Shown piece by piece: positions 1-8,624 of a DNA stretch of 59,403 nt. The notes under the pieces are model-generated. The model ran no database searches, had not been told where the DNA came from, and was given only the letters and a program-made list of their open reading frames with translations. Numbering within the stretch: position 1 is the first letter of the stretch; every line of letters starts with the position of its first letter. Source of the DNA: UBA10646 sp003456175 (GTDB taxonomy: Bacteria > Bacteroidota > Bacteroidia > Chitinophagales > Chitinophagaceae); the NCBI GenBank assembly GCA_031976225.1, contig DALYLQ010000010.1:1-59403 (forward strand). Reading direction: 5' to 3'. A program made the position numbers and the translations under genes.

Positions 1-863
1 GAATTCAACGGACTTTGCGATGTGCCATAGTCTCTCAAGCCTTCAACACGTGCTCTAATAGCAAAGGCAATATTCGGTAAGCCTAATGGGTTGCCCTCGC
101 CAAATACCTCCCAAAACTTAAGTCCGTGATAGCCTTCGCTTGGCTCAGTGAATTGTGGGAACTTGCCATTGCCCCAGTTGTAATTACCGCCATCAATAAT
201 TACACCGCCGATGGTGGTTCCATGGCCACCAATCCATTTAGTTGCACTCTCTACAACAATGTTTGCGCCATGCTCTAATGGTCGGAATAAATAGCCGCCT
301 GCACCAAACGTATTGTCTACTATTAATGGCAAATCGTATTCGCGGGCTAGTGCTGCAAATTTTTCAAAATCAGGGATGTTTAAACGTGGATTACCGATTG
401 TTTCTAAGTAAATGGCTTTCGTGTTTTTATCGATAAGCGGCACAAAGCTTTCAACATCATCGCCATTGGCAAAGCGAGCTTCAATGCCAAGTTTTTTAAA
501 ACTAACCTTAAACTGGTTATAGGTTCCGCCATACAAATATGAAGTGCTAATGAAGTTATCGCCTGCTTGCAAAATGTTGGTGAGTGCTAAGAATTGTGCT
601 GCTTGGCCGCTACCTGTTGCTACTGCAGCCACACCACCTTCTAGCGCTGCAATACGTTGTTCAAACACATCGGTTGTTGGGTTCATGATACGTGTGTAGA
701 TGTTGCCAAAAGCTTTCAAACCAAATAAGTTGGCGGCATGCTCTGCATTGTCAAATGCATAAGAAGTGGTTTGATAAATGGGTACAGCACGGCTTTTAGT
801 GGTTGGATCGATCTGCTGACCAGCATGTAGTTGTAATGTTTCGAAGCGAGGTTGCTTGCTCAT
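1..863 (-). CDS. metY: O-acetylhomoserine aminocarboxypropyltransferase (partial, C-terminal part beyond left edge)
   Basis: PLP enzyme that makes homocysteine (or methionine) from O-acetylhomoserine and sulfide or methanethiol in the cytoplasm. The visible 287 residues begin MSKQPRFETLQLHAGQ and carry the Cys/Met-metabolism PLP fold: YTRIMNPT, LEGGVAAVATGSGQAA, the cofactor-binding VDNTFG and the lysine motif ESATKWIGGHGT, whose Lys should form the Schiff base. The reading frame stays open to base 1, so about a third of a normal 430-residue protein is missing. Start is the ATG at 863-861. The 600-base upstream leader contains a SAM-I riboswitch, which fits a methionine-synthesis gene. A copy of the dispersed palindrome lies just before the start (877-896). 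Confidence 0.95.
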   Translation of the reverse strand, partial: MSKQPRFETLQLHAGQQIDPTTKSRAVPIYQTTSYAFDNAEHAANLFGLKAFGNIYTRIMNPTTDVFEQRIAALEGGVAAVATGSGQAAQFLALTNILQAGDNFISTSYLYGGTYNQFKVSFKKLGIEARFANGDDVESFVPLIDKNTKAIYLETIGNPRLNIPDFEKFAALAREYDLPLIVDNTFGAGGYLFRPLEHGANIVVESATKWIGGHGTTIGGVIIDGGNYNWGNGKFPQFTEPSEGYHGLKFWEVFGEGNPLGLPNIAFAIRARVEGLRDYGTSQSPLN

Positions 864-876
864 AAAATGTACTTTG

Positions 877-896
877 ATTTGTCCCTTACGGGAAAT
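877..896. repeat. dispersed palindrome copy in metY leader
   Basis: Variant with a C-G inner pair: on the minus strand ATTTCCCGTAAGGGACAAAT, core at 884-891, about 14 bases upstream of the metY start codon. Confidence 0.85.
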
Positions 897-948
897 GAAG
901 AATATAAATTGGTGGTGAATGAAAACGGTGTATGAAGGTTCGTTAGCT

Positions 949-979
949 GCCGTAATGCCTGCAACACAGGCGTTACGGC
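949..979 (-). other. hairpin in metY leader
   Basis: Inverted repeat with 13-base arms (949-961 and 967-979, one mismatch/wobble) around a 5-base loop. It sits between the riboswitch terminator and the metY start. No U-run follows, so it is not an obvious terminator. The rest of 897-1280 shows no convincing gene or other signal. Confidence 0.6.
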
Positions 980-1282
980 TTAATACAACAATGTACTTGA
1001 TAATATGTATAAATATTTTTCATTACTCTACAAATTTAGTAGGATAAAAATGGGATATCTGAGCCATTCATCCTTTTTTGATGTGAAACATTTGTTAAGT
1101 CGTTACCTGAAAAGGGTGTTTAACAACAGCAATAATGCATTAGGAGTGCGTTGTGTGTTGTTGCGTAAGTTGTAAGTGTTGTTAGAGATAGCTTCATCGT
1201 AATTGTTTTTAAGTGAGATGAAAATGTTTTGTGTATACAGTGTTGTTACAGCACTTACGTAAAAGCATGAGATAGGGGCAAC

Positions 1283-1315
1283 AAAAAAGCTCATCCGAAA
1301 AGTCAGGATGAGCTT
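1283..1315 (-). terminator. intrinsic terminator of the SAM-I riboswitch
   Basis: On the minus strand AAGCTCATCC, a 9-base loop, GGATGAGCTT, then a U-run. The perfect 10-bp stem lies 38 bases downstream of the riboswitch P1 helix, the usual place for the expression platform. Premature termination here when SAM is bound is inferred from the family. Confidence 0.85.
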
Positions 1316-1352
1316 AGTATGATGATATCATGAAATCTAAACTGATACGCTG

Positions 1353-1463
1353 ACTTATCTTTCCCTATTATTGGGTTGGAGTTTGCACCTTCTTACAGCG
1401 GCGTACACTGTAAGGGTTGCCAAGACTTCTTTGGGCCATTTCCCTCTGTCTTTCTTGATAAGT
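1353..1463 (-). promoter_or_regulatory. SAM-I (S-box) riboswitch controlling metY
   Basis: Read on the minus strand, the segment has the S-box landmarks in order: a P1 strand ACTTATC (1463-1457), CAGAGGGA, TGGCCC, GAAGTCTTGGCAACC, a variable P3 hairpin (TTACAG...CTGTAA), AAGGTGCAAACTCC, a P4 hairpin and the closing P1 strand GATAAGT (1359-1353). P1 pairs perfectly over 7 bases. S-box RNAs bind S-adenosylmethionine and switch off methionine genes. The terminator at 1283-1315 and metY beyond it agree with that role. Confidence 0.95.
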
Positions 1464-1480
1464 GATGTAAAGAACTAGTA

Positions 1481-1511
1481 CAAAAGTAGAAGCCTTTTTG
1501 TAACTACAAAA
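1481..1511 (-). promoter_or_regulatory. promoter of the SAM riboswitch-metY transcript
   Basis: On the minus strand TTTTG, 18 bases, TACTTTTG. This matches the Bacteroidota sigma-A pattern (TTTG / TAnnTTTG). The box ends 17 bases before the riboswitch P1 helix. Confidence 0.7.
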
Positions 1512-1528
1512 TTTTTTTCGTGGTGTGC

Positions 1529-1546
1529 ATTTACCGTAAGGTAAAA
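1529..1546. repeat. dispersed palindrome copy between metY and uvrA
   Basis: ATTTACCGTAAGGTAAAA, core 1534-1541. It lies upstream of the metY promoter and 55 bases before the uvrA start. Confidence 0.9.
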
Positions 1547-1600
1547 ACCATAACTATTTGCAAGCTTGCTTGTTGATACATTTGCTCATTGCAAAATTTT

Positions 1601-3259
1601 ATGGCGAAGAAAAAAGTAACTACGCAAGAACTACCACAAGAAGTAATTGAAGTACTGGGTGCAAGGGAACATAACCTTAAAAATATTTCGTTACAAGTAC
1701 CAAAGAATAAACTAGTGGTATTCACAGGTGTGAGTGGAAGTGGAAAGAGTTCGTTGGCCTTTGATACTATTTATAACGAGGGTCAACGCCGTTATATGGA
1801 AAGTTTTAGTGCTTATGCTCGCCAGTTTATGGGAGATATGGAGCGGCCCGATGTAGATAGAATTACAGGGCTTTCTCCTGTGATTTCGATAGAACAGAAA
1901 ACTACCAATAAGAACCCTCGTTCTACAGTTGGAACTATCACTGAGATTTATGATTTCTTGCGTTTGTTGTATGCTCGTATTGGGGAGGCTTACAGCTATA
2001 ATACAGGTAAGAAAATGGTGAAGTTTAGTGAAGAAGAAATTGTTGCTAATATTTTTCAACGCTTTAATGGCCATAAAATAAGCCTATTAGCACCGTTAGT
2101 TCGTGGTAGAAAAGGCCATTACAGAGAGCTGTTTGAAGATATAAGAAAACGTGGTTTCGTAAAAGTACGTGTTGATGGTGAGGTGAAAGATATAACACTT
2201 AAAATGCAACTTGATCGGTATAAAATTCATGATATTGAAGTAGTGGTAGATCGCTTACTGGTAAGCGATGAATTTAAAGTGCGAATCAGCCAAAGTGTGC
2301 AACAGTGTTTGAAACTTGGTAAAGACTTAATGTTTGTGTTGTTAAACAATAGCGATGCGGTGGTGCAATACAGCAAACAGCTTATGTGTGAAACAACTGG
2401 TATTTCTTATGAAGAGCCTAACCCCAATAGCTTTTCTTTTAATTCGCCATATGGTGCATGTACAACTTGTAAAGGCTTAGGTACTGTATATGCGGTAGAT
2501 ATGGATGCCATTATACCGGATAGCTCTAAAACAATTGATGAAGGTGGTATTGCTCCATTAGGTGAGGCGAGAGATGTCTATATTTTTAAACAAGTACAAC
2601 AACTTGCAAGGAAGCATAAGTTTAAAACAAACGTACCTATTAGTAGCCTCTCTAAAGAAGTAATTAACTTACTATTATATGGGCAAAACAATAGTGCAGA
2701 ATCAGTGTTAGATTTTGATAATCTACCTGCTAAAGACTGGTATGAAGGTGAGTTTGAAGGTATTGTTCCGATGCTTAAACGATGGTTCGCAGGTAGCGGA
2801 ACAAGCGATGCTGTACGTGAGTGGAGTGAGAAGTTTATGCAATTACAAACTTGTACTACTTGTAATGGTGCTCGTTTAAAACAAGAAAGCTTGTGGTTTA
2901 AAATTGATGAAAAAAACATATCGGAATTAAGTGCTATGAATTTAAGCAAGCTAGCATTTTGGTTTGCTGGAATTGAGAAGCGCTTGAGTGATAAGCAAAA
3001 TGTAATTGCAAAAGATGTTTTAAAAGAAATTCGAGAACGCTTACAGTTTCTCGTAGATGTTGGCCTTACTTATTTAACATTAAATCGGGGTACAAAAACT
3101 CTAAGTGGTGGGGAGAGCCAGCGTATACGCTTAGCAACACAAATAGGTAGCCAATTGCAAGGTATTACCTACATACTAGATGAGCCCTCTATTGGATTAC
3201 ATCAACGCGATAATGAACGACTGATTAAAGCTTTACAAAACTTACGTGATATTGGTAAT
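1601..3259 (+). CDS. uvrA: UvrABC excinuclease ATPase subunit, N-terminal part up to assembly gap
   Basis: Damage-recognition ABC ATPase of nucleotide excision repair. These 553 residues hold the first Walker A (TGVSGSGKSSLAFDT), the UvrB-binding/insertion region, zinc-finger cysteines (CTTCKGLG and CTTCNGARL) and the signature LSGGESQRIRLATQIG followed by Walker B ILDEPSIGLHQRDN. ATG at 1601 is preferred over the in-frame TTG at 1589. The frame runs into 10 N (3260-3269). After the gap the sequence re-reads the last 30 or so residues with different codons, so the two parts do not form one natural gene as assembled. Confidence in identity is high; continuity is doubtful. Confidence 0.93.
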
Positions 3260-3269
3260 NNNNNNNNNN
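3260..3269. other. assembly gap (10 N) inside uvrA
   Basis: Ten Ns. The flanks encode overlapping versions of the same peptide block (YILDEPSIGLHQRDN and YVLDEPSIGLHQRDN, each on to ALQNLRDIGN), so the join duplicates rather than skips sequence. Confidence 0.98.
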
Positions 3270-4584
3270 GGGTGTTTTGTACGTTTTGGATGAACCCAGC
3301 ATTGGTTTGCATCAAAGAGATAACCATCGCTTAATAACGGCGCTACAAAACTTAAGAGATATTGGTAACAGTGTATTAGTAGTAGAGCATGATAAAGATA
3401 TTATGATGGCTAGCGATGTGTTGGTGGATATTGGACCAAAAGCAGGGCGGCATGGTGGTAATATTGTGGCTATTGGAACACCAGATGAGGTACTAAAGTC
3501 GAACAGTGAAACCGCTCAGTTTTTGAGCGGTAAAAAAATGATTGAAGTGCCTTTAGAACGTAGAAAAGGAAGTGGAAAGTTCGTTGAATTAAAGGGTGTT
3601 GTTGGAAATAATTTGAAAGGTGTAGATGTGAAATTTCCATTAGGAAAACTAATTGTTGTAAGCGGTGTTAGCGGTAGTGGTAAAAGCACACTTATCAATG
3701 AAACACTGTATCCTATTTTAAGTAAGCATGCCTTTGGAAGTAGAATGCCTAGTATGCCGTTTAAAGCTGTTAAAGGACTAGAGAACATTGATAAGGTTAT
3801 CGAAATAGATCAAAGTCCTATTGGAAGAACACCTCGTAGTAATCCGGCTACATACTGCGGTTTTTTCACTGAAATACGAACACTTTTTGCAAGTGTGCCC
3901 GAAGCTAAAATTAGAGGATACAATGCTGGTCGTTTTTCATTTAATGTGAAAGGTGGCCGATGCGACGTTTGTGAAGGTGGCGGTATGCGTGTAATTGAAA
4001 TGAATTTTTTGCCAGATGTGTATGTGCCTTGTGAAAAGTGTAATGGTAAGCGTTATAACCGCGAAACATTAGAGATTAGATATAAGGGTAAAAGTATTAG
4101 CGACGTATTGAATATGAGTGTAGATGAAGCCTGTGATTTTTTTCAACCCGTACATTATTTGTATCGTAAGATAAAAGTTTTGCAAGATGTTGGTTTGGGC
4201 TATATAACGCTTGGGCAAAGTGCTACAACATTATCAGGTGGTGAGGCACAACGTGTTAAGTTGAGTACCGAACTGGGTAAGCGTGATACTGGTAAAACTT
4301 TTTATATTCTTGATGAACCTACCACAGGCTTGCATTTTCAAGACATAAAGTTATTATTAGATGTGCTTCAGAAATTAGTAGATAGAGGTAATACAGTTTT
4401 GGTAATTGAACACAACTTAGATGTAATTAAAGTGGCTGATCATATTATTGATTTAGGGCCAGAAGGTGGCGATGGCGGTGGAAAAATTTTATTTGAAGGA
4501 ACCCCAGAAGCCATGGCAGGTATTACAGAAAGCCACACAGCCCGATTTTTAAAAACAGAGTTAGCGCTGGCCAAGCGAAAGTAA
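3270..4584 (+). CDS. uvrA: UvrABC excinuclease ATPase subunit, C-terminal part after assembly gap
   Basis: Opens with GVLYVLDEPSIGLHQRDN (Walker B of the first ATPase), then the second Walker A VVSGVSGSGKSTLINE, the C-terminal zinc finger (CDVCEGGG...CEKCNGKRYN), the second signature LSGGEAQRVKLSTELG and Walker B YILDEPTTGLHFQD, ending at 4584. If the duplicated 33 residues are removed, both parts together give about 957 residues, a normal UvrA length. Over the duplicated 90 bases the copies differ at about 26 positions (my hand count), mostly synonymous, so the two contigs probably derive from different strains, species or paralogues. Confidence 0.92.
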
Positions 4585-4585
4585 C

Positions 4586-4600
4586 ATTTACCGTAAGGAT
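4586..4600. repeat. dispersed palindrome copy after uvrA
   Basis: ATTTACCGTAAGGAT, core 4591-4598, one base after the uvrA stop codon. The right arm is degenerate. Confidence 0.8.
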
Positions 4601-4608
4601 ATATACTG

Positions 4609-4638
4609 CAATGGTGCTCTACTAATGGAGCACCATTG
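4609..4638. terminator. bidirectional hairpin between uvrA and the ElaA-like gene
   Basis: CAATGGTGCTC / GAGCACCATTG: perfect 11-bp arms with an 8-base loop between convergent genes. The right arm overlaps the last codons of the minus-strand gene. No strong U-run follows on either side. Confidence 0.65.
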
Positions 4639-5071
4639 TTATATGTGGTATGCCATCTTCTAAATACATATCGCTTGCTACTACAAAGCCAAAGCTTTCA
4701 TAGAAGTGTTGTAGGTATTGTTGTGCTCCAATTTTGATTGGTATATGTTGAAAGTGCGTGTTACAAGCCTGAATTGCAGCGTGCATTAACTGCTTACCAA
4801 AACCATGTTTACGATACTTAAGATTACTTACCACCCTGCCAATAGAACAATAGTTATCGTATGAAATACCTTGCGGTAAAAGTCGGGCATATGCTACAAT
4901 AGTTGTATCCAGCAATCCATATAAATGTAGCGCATGTTCATCTTTACCATCGGCATCTAGGTACACACAGTTTTGTTCTACTACAAATACCTCACTTCGT
5001 AGTTGTAAAATATCGTATAGTACTTTAGAAGATAATTCATGAAACGGTGTAATACGCCAATGCACTTGCAT
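4622..5071 (-). CDS. GNAT acetyltransferase, ElaA-like
   Basis: 149 residues, the usual ElaA length. The N-terminal LRSEVFVVEQNCVYLDADGKD block resembles ElaA (RxxVFvvEQ...D.DG.D). The acetyl-CoA loop is RKHGFGKQLM, in the form R-x-x-G-x-G, after IGRVVSNLKY. The substrate is unknown. Last gene of a minus-strand run, 3 bases after the esterase. A palindrome copy with a GCAA centre (core 4869-4876) encodes LLPQGI; GTAA there would give a stop. Confidence 0.85.
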   Translation of the reverse strand: MQVHWRITPFHELSSKVLYDILQLRSEVFVVEQNCVYLDADGKDEHALHLYGLLDTTIVAYARLLPQGISYDNYCSIGRVVSNLKYRKHGFGKQLMHAAIQACNTHFQHIPIKIGAQQYLQHFYESFGFVVASDMYLEDGIPHITMVLH

Positions 5072-5074
5072 GTG

Positions 5075-5941
5075 TTACGGGTTGTATTGTTTTATAAATG
5101 CTACACTTTTGTTATATGTGTCTACGAGGTTATTACCGCTCCAGCCATGCGCTTCGCCATTGTATCTAGTGTACTGCGTAATAACATTTGCTCTTTGCAA
5201 CCTAGCATGTAGGCTATCGCTTTGTCTGATAGGTACTACATTATCGTTGGTGCCATGAAAAATTATGGTTGGCGGTACTTGATTGTTCACGAAGCGTATG
5301 GGGCTAGCACTGTTATAATTGGCTGTATTGCTCGTAGGTGTACCACTCATGAAAATTTGTAGCAGGTTAGGGTATTGTGGGTCGGGCGGGTTGTTGTACA
5401 AGTCGGTTAAATCTGTTGGCCCGAAAAGGTCAACCACAACTTTAATTTTATTATCACTATTATTCTGATAGGCTTGCATCAATGCAAGTTGCGCACCAGC
5501 ACTAGCGCCTAATACGATTGTTTTATCGCCATTCACTTGATATTCGTTGAACTTATTTTTTAAGAATTGGTAAGCTGCATTAACATCATTTAATTGTGTG
5601 GGCCATCTGTTAGCACCTTGTAAGGTGGCTAAACGGTAGTTGATATTAAAAAATGCGTAATCAGGTAATTGTGCTCTAAGTGTGGGTATATCGTTATTAA
5701 AATCAGCTTTATCGCCGGCTAGCCAAGCACCACCATGTATTAACACTGCAACTTTTGTATTGGCAGTAGTTCTACCTTGCGGTAAATAAATATCCATTTT
5801 CTGTAATGGGTCGCTACCGTAAGCAACATCTATTAACGTTTGTGCAGGAAGCTCGCCGTTGCTAGTGTTGTCGGTAGATTTAGAGCAGCTTGAACCAGTA
5901 ATTGCAATAGCAAATACTAGTAGGATTAATTGTACTTTCAT
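5075..5941 (-). CDS. alpha/beta hydrolase lipoprotein (esterase/lipase family)
   Basis: 288 residues from ATG 5941. The N-terminal lipobox LVFAIAITGSSC suggests a lipoprotein. Catalytic features: oxyanion motif HGGAWL, nucleophile elbow LGASAGAQ (G-x-S-x-G), an Asp in HGTNDNVVP and a His in GEAHGW, as in BD-FAE/carboxylesterase-type hydrolases. The natural ester is not deducible. A longer reading from 5998 would overlap the upstream gene and lacks the signal at the N-terminus, so 5941 is preferred. A GCAA palindrome copy (core 5775-5782) encodes YLPQG. Confidence 0.85.
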   Translation of the reverse strand: MKVQLILLVFAIAITGSSCSKSTDNTSNGELPAQTLIDVAYGSDPLQKMDIYLPQGRTTANTKVAVLIHGGAWLAGDKADFNNDIPTLRAQLPDYAFFNINYRLATLQGANRWPTQLNDVNAAYQFLKNKFNEYQVNGDKTIVLGASAGAQLALMQAYQNNSDNKIKVVVDLFGPTDLTDLYNNPPDPQYPNLLQIFMSGTPTSNTANYNSASPIRFVNNQVPPTIIFHGTNDNVVPIRQSDSLHARLQRANVITQYTRYNGEAHGWSGNNLVDTYNKSVAFIKQYNP

Positions 5942-5975
5942 ACGTAACAAATCTGGTAATAGGTTAGTGGTATAT

Positions 5976-7349
5976 TTATTGTAGTGTTGGAATAACATAA
6001 GTGAAATCTGGTTCTTTAATTACATAATCTGCAACGATATCTAATGTATGATGCGTGGCACAGAAAGCAATACCAATGCCCGCTTTTTTAACACAACAAA
6101 TGTCGTTTTCTCCATCACCAATGTAAATAGTATTTTTAATATCTACATGGTAACGGTTGCATACCGAAATTAAGGCATTCAGTTTACAATAATCATGCTT
6201 GCACATGCTCTGTTCATTATTCAAAAAAAAAGATGGTATTTTAACCTCACCCGTTGCAACACTCTTAGAAAATTCTAATTCGTTGGCAATTGTGAAATCA
6301 AAACCAAATTTGTTTTTGATATGATTGGTGATACAGTTGTAACTATCGCTGATAATACCAATAATGTAACCTTGTTGCTTTAGTACTTGTATTAATGCTT
6401 CTAATCCTGGGGTAACGGTAATACTATCAGCTATATGTGTTAATTCGCCAATATTTTTGCCTTTGAGTAATTGTGCTATTTGCTTTGTACGTATAAACGG
6501 ATTGTCGGAATTAGTAACAATATGTAATAGTTGCTCGTTACAGCCAAATACCTTCGTTGCTGTTTGAATAAAGCTGTTTCGTAAGATGGTATTATCCATG
6601 TCAAAAACAGCAATTTTTTTGAGGTGTAATAACTGTTCTTTAATAGCATACTCCATCTGATCTCTGATTACCTGAATGTCTTCATAGGTTTCGAGATTTT
6701 GAAAGTTTTTATCTTTTGATTTTTTGAGAATTGTTCTAGCTACTTCAAGCGACATTTTGCCAAGTTGCTCTAAGGGTTGCATTCTGTTTTCTATGGTGCC
6801 TATATTCACTTCTTGTATCACGGCATTAGCATGATACATGTCTATCAGCAACCCAATATCAACGCCATAGCCATCTTCAAAATCGCACTTTTCTAACATA
6901 GATTTTCTTCCGGCAACCATGCCACTCAGTGGTTGCTCAAATGGCGGAAAAGATGGATTGATGATATGTAATAGTGGTTTGGCTACCAATGCAGTAACTC
7001 TGCCTGCTTGCCTTGTAAAGTACGACTTCACAAAGTCGGCTTCATTGTTTAGTATTGGAGTAGCTAGTTTTGTTACTGTGTCAGATGAATAGGTAGTTAT
7101 ATCGGCATCTAAAAATACAATTACTTCATTTTGAGCATATAGCACACCATCTTTCATAGAGGCGCCTTTGCCAAGTTTTGTACTAGTAATTACTTTTGCG
7201 CCAGCATTTACCGCAAGGTTAGCAGTATTATCAAGCGACTTATCGTCTACAACAATTACTTCTGTTACTTGTGGCGTTTGTAAAGCTAGCGTTACTACAT
7301 GGGTAATGGTATTTTCTTCATTTAAAGCTGGGATTACAACAGATATCAT
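5976..7349 (-). CDS. GpgS-like glycosyltransferase fused to HAD phosphatase
   Basis: 457 residues, two domains. Residues about 1-220 form a GT-A family-2 glycosyltransferase (SVVIPALNEENT, VVDDKS, LGKGASMKDG, FLDADI), and the stretch from VKSYFTRQAGRVTALVAKPL to EQPLSGMVAGRKS and GYGVDIGLLID resembles glucosyl-3-phosphoglycerate synthase. Residues about 240-457 form a SerB-like HAD phosphatase: motif I FDMDNTIL, motif II IISDSYN, a Lys in KHDYCK, motif IV YIGDGENDI. A single chain making and dephosphorylating glucosyl-3-phosphoglycerate (to glucosylglycerate, a compatible solute) is an inference. Start overlaps the DUF389 gene stop by 4 bases. Palindrome core at 7211-7218 encodes NLAVNAG. Confidence 0.8.
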   Translation of the reverse strand: MISVVIPALNEENTITHVVTLALQTPQVTEVIVVDDKSLDNTANLAVNAGAKVITSTKLGKGASMKDGVLYAQNEVIVFLDADITTYSSDTVTKLATPILNNEADFVKSYFTRQAGRVTALVAKPLLHIINPSFPPFEQPLSGMVAGRKSMLEKCDFEDGYGVDIGLLIDMYHANAVIQEVNIGTIENRMQPLEQLGKMSLEVARTILKKSKDKNFQNLETYEDIQVIRDQMEYAIKEQLLHLKKIAVFDMDNTILRNSFIQTATKVFGCNEQLLHIVTNSDNPFIRTKQIAQLLKGKNIGELTHIADSITVTPGLEALIQVLKQQGYIIGIISDSYNCITNHIKNKFGFDFTIANELEFSKSVATGEVKIPSFFLNNEQSMCKHDYCKLNALISVCNRYHVDIKNTIYIGDGENDICCVKKAGIGIAFCATHHTLDIVADYVIKEPDFTYVIPTLQ

Positions 7350-8611
7350 GGTGTTATGATTAGGTTAATACTACTAGTTTGTAGTTTTTGTTGCAGCCAG
7401 TTTTTTAGGGTTAGTGTATCTATGGAACTATTGTTTTTTGGGGTAGTAGCAATTATTGTATAGCCGTTTGTTGTGCTACTATCTGTATAAATGCTTTCTG
7501 TAGCATAAAGTTCTATACTACTTACATGCGGACTAATGGCTACGAGTTCTTTAAAGAGTTGTTGCTTATCAACCGGTGGTTGTTTTTTCTGTGCAGCATC
7601 GGCGAGTAACAAGGCTAATTGCTGATTTTTGATAGCATCATTTTCTGTAAGATACGTGAAGCCTTGCATCACAGTAACCGTAGCATGAGGTAAGTAATAG
7701 GTATTAAGCTTATGTTGTAGTTGTTCAATAGCGGTATTGCTAATTTTAGCACCACCAAAAACCAATGTAATTTTCTTTGTTTTAGGTTCTATTTTCTTTT
7801 GTAAGAGATAGTCGTTAGGGAAGTGGGCCTCTTTATCAATAAAGGTATTCGCTACCTTTTCGAAATGATTTTCCTTTATCATTTCATATCCAAAGTAAAT
7901 ACTTGGTAATACGGTAAGTAGTGTAAGTATACCTGCAACTCGCTGGTGAGATTTGAATTTTTTGATATCGTTAAAATTAACCAACGGAAATTTCAGTAAG
8001 CGTGTTACTACATACGTTGCAAATGCAATAAAAACAGTATTGATGAAATACAAATAAAATGCGCCAAAAAAATACTGCCATTGTTGGGTTGCTAAACCAT
8101 AGCCAGCTGTGCAAAGGGGCGGCATTAGTGCTGTTGCAATGGCTACGCCTGTAACAACATTTCCTTTCTGCTTACTTGCTGTTGCTAACATACCAGCACC
8201 ACCACCAAAAAATGCAATTAAAACATCATATATATTGGGCGAAGTACGTGCAAGAATTTCGGAGTGTGCATCGTTAATAGGCGATACCAAAAAGTATATG
8301 GTTGATGTAGTTAATGCCACCAATGTTGCGATAGCATAATTGTATCCTGATTTTTTTAAGAGCGGTACATTGTAAATGCCTAAACTTAGCCCTAAACCCA
8401 TTATGGGGCCCATGAGCGGCGATATAAGCATAGCTCCGATAATTACCGCAGTAGAATTAACGTTAAGCCCTAGCGATGCTACAAAAATGGCAATGATAAG
8501 CACCCATAAATTGGTTCCTGTAAACACTACGCCTTTTTCAATAGCGTTGATAGTATCAACGTAATCTTCTTTTTCGTGGTGTAGTGCAAATTTTTCAAAA
8601 AATGGGTGCAT
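7346..8611 (-). CDS. DUF389 membrane protein (TIGR00341-type)
   Basis: 421 residues. The N-terminal half carries several hydrophobic segments with the DUF389 pattern: SLGLNVNSTAVIIGAMLISPLMGP in the first helices and GVAIATALMPPLCTAGYG later. The C-terminal 170 residues are soluble and unrecognised. The function of the family is not established. Co-directional with the M28 peptidase upstream (13-base gap) and translationally coupled to the glycosyltransferase gene downstream. Confidence 0.85.
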   Translation of the reverse strand: MHPFFEKFALHHEKEDYVDTINAIEKGVVFTGTNLWVLIIAIFVASLGLNVNSTAVIIGAMLISPLMGPIMGLGLSLGIYNVPLLKKSGYNYAIATLVALTTSTIYFLVSPINDAHSEILARTSPNIYDVLIAFFGGGAGMLATASKQKGNVVTGVAIATALMPPLCTAGYGLATQQWQYFFGAFYLYFINTVFIAFATYVVTRLLKFPLVNFNDIKKFKSHQRVAGILTLLTVLPSIYFGYEMIKENHFEKVANTFIDKEAHFPNDYLLQKKIEPKTKKITLVFGGAKISNTAIEQLQHKLNTYYLPHATVTVMQGFTYLTENDAIKNQQLALLLADAAQKKQPPVDKQQLFKELVAISPHVSSIELYATESIYTDSSTTNGYTIIATTPKNNSSIDTLTLKNWLQQKLQTSSINLIITP

Positions 8612-8624
8612 TGTTTAAATGTTT

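Noticed and set aside
1103..1294. Possible 63-residue protein on the minus strand between metY and its riboswitch
   Set aside because: It begins in the 3' arm of the riboswitch terminator, has no recognisable motif or start signal, and lies in a leader region.
901..1600. tRNA or other structured RNA gene in the longest non-coding stretch
   Set aside because: Apart from the SAM-I riboswitch, terminator, promoter, hairpin and palindromes, no cloverleaf or other known RNA pattern is visible; no tRNA or rRNA was found anywhere in the window.
3277..4584. Second, independent uvrA-like gene starting inside the uvrA region
   Set aside because: It begins in the middle of Walker B of the first ATPase domain and lacks the N-terminal half, so it is the C-terminal part of one uvrA after a bad join.
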